From CAKRJP01 sp963597615 (GTDB taxonomy: Bacteria > Bacillota > Clostridia > Lachnospirales > Lachnospiraceae), in contig CAVBQS010000037.1 of the NCBI GenBank assembly GCA_963597615.1, positions 1 through 9,299 of the forward strand: a stretch of 9,299 nucleotides of DNA, written 5' to 3'. A program made the translations under genes and the position numbers. Shown here piece after piece: positions 6,830-9,299 of this stretch (position 1 is the stretch's first letter; each line of letters begins with the position of its first letter). The notes under the pieces are model-generated. The model saw nothing but the letters and a program-made list of their open reading frames with translations. It did not search any database and was not told the DNA's origin.

Positions 6830-6865
6830 TAGGTAATTGCGAAACTCGCTCTGCGGGTTCGCAAT
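6830..6865. repeat. Left terminal inverted repeat and subterminal hairpin
   Basis: The terminal repeat runs into a hairpin: ATTGCGAA (6836-6843) pairs with TTCGCAAT (6858-6865), extended by five more pairs after a bulged A (6845-6849 with 6853-6857) and a 3-nt loop. The hairpin lies 15 nt after the TPR/YfaP stop codon but has no T-tract on the plus strand, so it is a poor terminator for that gene. Confidence 0.75.
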
Positions 6866-6868
6866 CTT

Positions 6869-6914
6869 AAAAAAACAAGGCCGAAATCCAGTTAAGTTGG
6901 ATTTAAGGACTCGG
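6869..6914 (-). terminator. Possible terminator of the transposase transcript
   Basis: AAATCCA (6884-6890) and TGGATTT (6898-6904) form a perfect 7-bp stem with a 7-nt loop; CCG (6881-6883) and CGG (6912-6914) could extend it across an internal loop. Read on the minus strand, past the transposase stop, it is followed after a short gap by seven Ts (complement of 6869-6875). The gap makes it only a moderate candidate. Confidence 0.5.
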
Positions 6915-7009
6915 ATTGACAGATATCTCTCAAAAATTGTGGATAACTGTCATGAACCTTGAAAATTGACGCACTTTAATAAGCCCTTACAATATTCAGT
7001 TTCGGTAGC

Positions 7010-7684
7010 CTATGCAACAAGGCGCTTCAGTGAGCGGAAGTACTCAGGTTTATGTAGCCTGTCCGCCACGACTACCGTTATCAGCTGGGTTATGCCGGCA
7101 AGCAAAAGGTCGGCATGAAGGGTTTTTGCATTCTGTGTCTTGCGACTTCCGAGACAGAAACTGTCTTTGATATGATTTATGGAGCGCTCGACGGATGTGC
7201 GGATCTTATAAGTTGACTCCCATTCCGCTGTCCCGCGGATAACCCCAGGGCAGCGGTGTAGATCTTTTTCGGAGTCTATTTCCTGCAGGATCGGCTCTGT
7301 CAGATCAACAAGATGATCAAAAAATAGCTGAAGGTCATCGGTGAACTCCTGCTTAAAGCGGGTGATCTTTGAAGCATCAGGAACTTTGGTAAAGCCGCAG
7401 AATTCTCTCAGACTTTTTGAGTATTCAAGAAATGTCAAGAGCAAGGAATCGGTTGGGATGGAAAAGATACGCTGGATAATGAGTGCCCAAAGAAAGGACG
7501 TCAATGAGTATTCGCGGGGTCTCCCAGTGGATGCATAAAAGTGGTTTCTAAAAGAAACCGAAACAATTTCACATAGATCAATGGTAGATTCGAGGAGTTT
7601 CAGGAATTCAGGCTTATCGGATTCAAAAATTTCCTGGGTTTCTGTAAAAATATCGGCCAAAGTCATCTGATGATATGTTATCAT
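7010..7684 (-). pseudogene. Transposase with the DDE catalytic core deleted in frame
   Basis: An open frame of 224 residues from ATG 7684 (AGGAG upstream) to TAG at 7010. The N-terminal part (about 1-135, MITYHQM...GRPREY...ALIIQRIFSIPTDSLL...FCGF...PDASKITRFK) is the DUF772-like domain of family transposases. The C-terminal part (about 145-224) contains Y-x2-R-x3-E-x6-K (YKIRTSVERSINHIK), the signature carrying the last acidic residue of the DDE triad. Intact relatives, as I recall them, are around twice this length, with the two catalytic Asp residues lying between these parts. Here IDSEK is joined directly to DLHRCPG near 7265-7270, so both Asp are missing. The frame is open across the join, so a stable but inactive protein could still be made. 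The open frame continues upstream to 7900, but that stretch crosses the element end and is not part of the gene. Confidence 0.85.
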
Positions 7685-7784
7685 AGGTGTAACGACTCCT
7701 TTCTGGGGCATGGTTGATTGTTTGTCGCAACTCAATTTTACCATAAACCAGTGAGGAGTTGTTTTGTTTTGTAACAAAAAGAAT

Positions 7785-7823
7785 GCCGTAATTATGCGGC
7801 TTCTGGCGTTTCGCAAACGCCTA
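7785..7823. repeat. Right terminal inverted repeat with two hairpins
   Basis: The right end contains GGCGTTT-CGC-AAACGCC (7805-7821), a perfect 7-bp hairpin, preceded by a GCCG...CGGC hairpin (7785-7800). Its inward reading matches the left end over TAGG and TTGCGAAAC. Together with the left hairpin this makes both ends of the element palindromic, which would give strong RNA structures in any read-through transcript. Confidence 0.75.
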
Positions 7824-7834
7824 TAAAATATTAT
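7824..7834. repeat. Right copy of 11-bp target-site duplication
   Basis: An exact copy of TAAAATATTAT from 6819-6829, directly following the CCTA end of the insertion sequence. The ribosome binding site of the ATPase gene (GAAGGAAGG) starts 2 nt after it, so the insertion spared the translation signals of that gene. Confidence 0.8.
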
Positions 7835-7852
7835 AGAAGGAAGGTGGGTATT

Positions 7853-9184
7853 GTGAATCGAACATTTAATGTAAATGGAATTTGTTATCCAAATGAGCAT
7901 TATATGGTAAATATAGACTCGAAACTGGTTGAGATAAAACAGTTAGTAGATGAGAAGAAATATTTTGTAATTAATAGAGCGAGACAGTATGGAAAAACAA
8001 CAACATTAAACATGCTAGTTCAATATCTCAAAGATCAATACACTGTATTTTTTATCAGCTTTGAAGGTTTGGGGGAAGCTGCTTTTGAAAGTGAATCCGC
8101 ATTCTGCAAGACATTATGTGAATTGCTATATGACACGGTGATTTATGGAGAAGTTCCAACGATAGACGAGAAAGTAAAGCAAGTTATCATTGAGAGTGTG
8201 AAGCGAGACAAGATAGAAGATATGATGAGTCTATCGAATCTGATATCAGGTATTTGCAAAAATTCTGACATACCGGTTGTGCTGATTATTGACGAGGTAG
8301 ACCAAGCAAGTAATCACAAAGTATTTATAGATTTTCTTGGAATGTTGCGGAGTAAATTTTTAAAGAGAAATACGAGACCGGTATTTCATTCTGTGATTTT
8401 AGCAGGAGTGTACGATATTAAAAACCTGAAACACCGAATAAGAGAAAATCATGAGCATCAGATGAATAGTCCATGGAATATAGCCACTGATTTCAGCGTG
8501 GATATGAGTTTTCAGGTGGATGATATTTCAAGTATGCTTGAGGAGTACCAGACTGATCGCGAATCTACAATGTCTGTAAGAGAGATTGCAGAATTAATTT
8601 ATGAATATACAGATGGTTATCCCTACCTTGTATCAAAGATTTGTAAATTAATTGACGAAAGATGCAATCAGAACTGGACTAGAGAGAGCGTAAAGAAGGC
8701 AGTAAACATACTGCTGAAAGAATCCAACACCTTGTTTGATGATTTGAGAAAGAAGATTGAGGATTATCCCGAATTAAAAGATATATTATATGCTATTTTA
8801 TTTAGAGGTGAATCCTACCCCTATAATCCGGATAATTTTGCCATAGACATTGGAACCATGTTTGGATTTATCAAGGAAAAAGATGGGAAGATCGTGATTG
8901 CGAATCGAATTTTTGAGACTAGGTTATACAATTTGTTTCTGTCGGAAGAGTTGACAAGAACAGATATTATTGTAGACTATCTGGGAAGACAGTATGTAAT
9001 CGAATTAAAAATCTGGCATGGTAATGAGTACAACAAAAGAGGCGAGAAACAGTTGCTAGAATATTTGGAATATTATGATTTGGAGAAAGGCTATTTGCTA
9101 AGTTTTAATTTTAATAAGTTTAAAAACACTGGAATTAAAGAGATAGAACTGGATCATAAGAAAATTTTTGAAGTAGTGGTATAA
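7853..9184 (+). CDS. AAA-type ATPase with C-terminal PD-(D/E)XK nuclease-like domain
   Basis: Protein of 443 residues. An N-terminal P-loop ATPase domain has a Walker A ending in Q-Y-G-K-T-T (G47-K48-T49), where the first glycine of GxxxxGK is replaced (N-R-A-R-Q-Y-G-K-T), as in AAA_35-like families. Walker B is VVLIIDEVD, with D147-E148. A helical region (about 235-340) follows. The C-terminal part has a PD-(D/E)XK-like core: D371/D375 (TDIIVDY), E384-x-K386 (VIELKIW) and Q400. This fits a nuclease fold, though activity is not shown. Such ATPase-nuclease proteins are common, often in many copies, in Clostridia and Bacteroidetes; their role is unknown, and mobile-element or defence roles are only guesses. 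I chose GTG 7853, with AAGGA 10 nt upstream; GTG 7844 is too close to that site. Gene sequence looks more AT-rich than the transposase. A strong terminator follows, and an insertion sequence ends 29 nt before the start. Confidence 0.8.
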   Translation: MNRTFNVNGICYPNEHYMVNIDSKLVEIKQLVDEKKYFVINRARQYGKTTTLNMLVQYLKDQYTVFFISFEGLGEAAFESESAFCKTLCELLYDTVIYGEVPTIDEKVKQVIIESVKRDKIEDMMSLSNLISGICKNSDIPVVLIIDEVDQASNHKVFIDFLGMLRSKFLKRNTRPVFHSVILAGVYDIKNLKHRIRENHEHQMNSPWNIATDFSVDMSFQVDDISSMLEEYQTDRESTMSVREIAELIYEYTDGYPYLVSKICKLIDERCNQNWTRESVKKAVNILLKESNTLFDDLRKKIEDYPELKDILYAILFRGESYPYNPDNFAIDIGTMFGFIKEKDGKIVIANRIFETRLYNLFLSEELTRTDIIVDYLGRQYVIELKIWHGNEYNKRGEKQLLEYLEYYDLEKGYLLSFNFNKFKNTGIKEIELDHKKIFEVVV

Positions 9185-9211
9185 GCTATGGTTTGAATCT
9201 TGCTTATAAGA

Positions 9212-9248
9212 AAACCCTTGCCGGAGCAATCCGACAAGGGTTTCTTTT
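9212..9248 (+). terminator. Strong intrinsic terminator after the ATPase gene
   Basis: AAACCCTTG (9212-9220) pairs with CAAGGGTTT (9235-9243), continued by CGG/CCG (9222-9224 with 9231-9233) across one mismatch, with a 6-nt loop and a TTTCTTTT tail. It lies 28 nt after the ATPase stop codon. Confidence 0.92.
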
Positions 9249-9299
9249 AATTATGGGTCGTGACCCTGTTGAGCTCGCGAAGCGTGCGAAATATAAACC
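9249..9299. other. Palindrome-rich edge, nature unknown
   Basis: After the terminator comes GGGTC-GT-GACCC (9255-9266), a short perfect hairpin, then a GC-rich stretch (9271-9289) with TCGC...GCGA inverted elements that contrasts with the AT-rich surroundings. It could be the edge of another repeat or mobile element running out of the window. No gene is visible. Confidence 0.3.

Larger units (their letters stand above)
6830..7823. mobile_element. Internally deleted insertion sequence, IS4/IS1182-like
   Basis: A 994-bp element bounded by TAGG...CCTA ends and an 11-bp direct repeat. The left terminal repeat (TAGGTAATTGCGAAAC, 6830-6845) and the right one read inward (TAGGCGTTTGCGAAAC, 7823-7808) agree at 13 of 16 positions. 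Each end also folds on itself. The only gene is a minus-strand transposase remnant lacking the catalytic core, so the element can move only if an intact relative supplies transposase. Family assignment rests on the Y-R-E-K signature and the style of the N-terminal domain; whether it belongs to IS4 or IS1182 cannot be settled by eye. Confidence 0.85.

Noticed and set aside
7799..7834. Hybrid promoter made by the insertion sequence end and the AT-rich duplication, driving the ATPase
   Set aside because: TATAAA, TAAAAT and TATTAT are possible -10 boxes, but no -35 at 16-18 nt (GCTTCT, TTCTGG, GCGTTT) is convincing.
7844..7852. GTG at 7844 as the ATPase start
   Set aside because: It is only 2 nt from the AAGGA motif, too close for initiation; GTG 7853 has usual spacing.
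7685..7900. N-terminal extension of the transposase to 7900
   Set aside because: It would run through the right terminal repeat and the duplication into the ATPase gene; the MITYHQM start at 7684 has a ribosome site and a family-like beginning.
1..9299. CRISPR array, tRNA, rRNA, phage genes or a recognised multi-gene defence operon
   Set aside because: No regularly spaced repeats, no cloverleaf-like segments, and no hallmark proteins other than the single ATPase-nuclease gene were seen on either strand.

Overview
The window looks like chromosomal DNA of a low-GC Firmicute, most likely a clostridium of the Lachnospiraceae type. This is inferred from the AT-rich sequence, the strong AGGAGG-like ribosome binding sites, a czcD/NiCo-type riboswitch (a class known mainly from Clostridia), and a transposase whose start (MITYHQM) resembles ones I recall from gut Lachnospiraceae. 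No species can be named from the sequence alone.

Layout. The left 5.5 kb holds three membrane-transport or envelope genes, all on the minus strand. From right to left these are an NSS-family sodium-coupled amino-acid transporter (4147-5472), a large YfhO-family membrane protein (1266-4040), and a cation diffusion facilitator (CDF) metal exporter (116-997). The exporter is preceded by its own sigma-A-like promoter and a metal-sensing riboswitch with an overlapping intrinsic terminator (about 1075-1262). A hairpin terminator (62-100) closes it.

The 215-bp gap at 5473-5687 is a divergent promoter region. It drives the transporter leftward and a plus-strand gene rightward (5688-6821). That gene encodes a membrane-anchored protein with TPR repeats, a carboxypeptidase-regulatory-like beta domain and a YfaP/DUF2135-like C-terminal domain.

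Immediately after its stop codon lies a 994-bp insertion sequence (6830-7823). It has imperfect terminal inverted repeats and an 11-bp direct repeat on both sides, which fits a target-site duplication. Its transposase (7010-7684, minus) has lost the central catalytic core but keeps the C-terminal Y-R-E-K signature, so the element is an internally deleted, non-autonomous derivative. Right of it is a plus-strand AAA-type ATPase with a C-terminal PD-(D/E)XK nuclease-like domain (7853-9184) and a strong terminator (9212-9248).

How the parts relate. The metal exporter and riboswitch form a self-contained efflux circuit: metal binding should stop terminator formation and turn the exporter on. Removing the insertion in silico leaves only 26 nt between the TPR gene stop and the ATPase start, with the ribosome binding site in between and no terminator. 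The two may therefore once have been co-transcribed and were split by the insertion. I see no clear operon linking the three minus-strand genes, and no CRISPR array, tRNA, rRNA or phage module. The best candidates for new biology are the riboswitch/terminator arrangement, the split TPR-YfaP/ATPase-nuclease pair, and the deleted insertion sequence.
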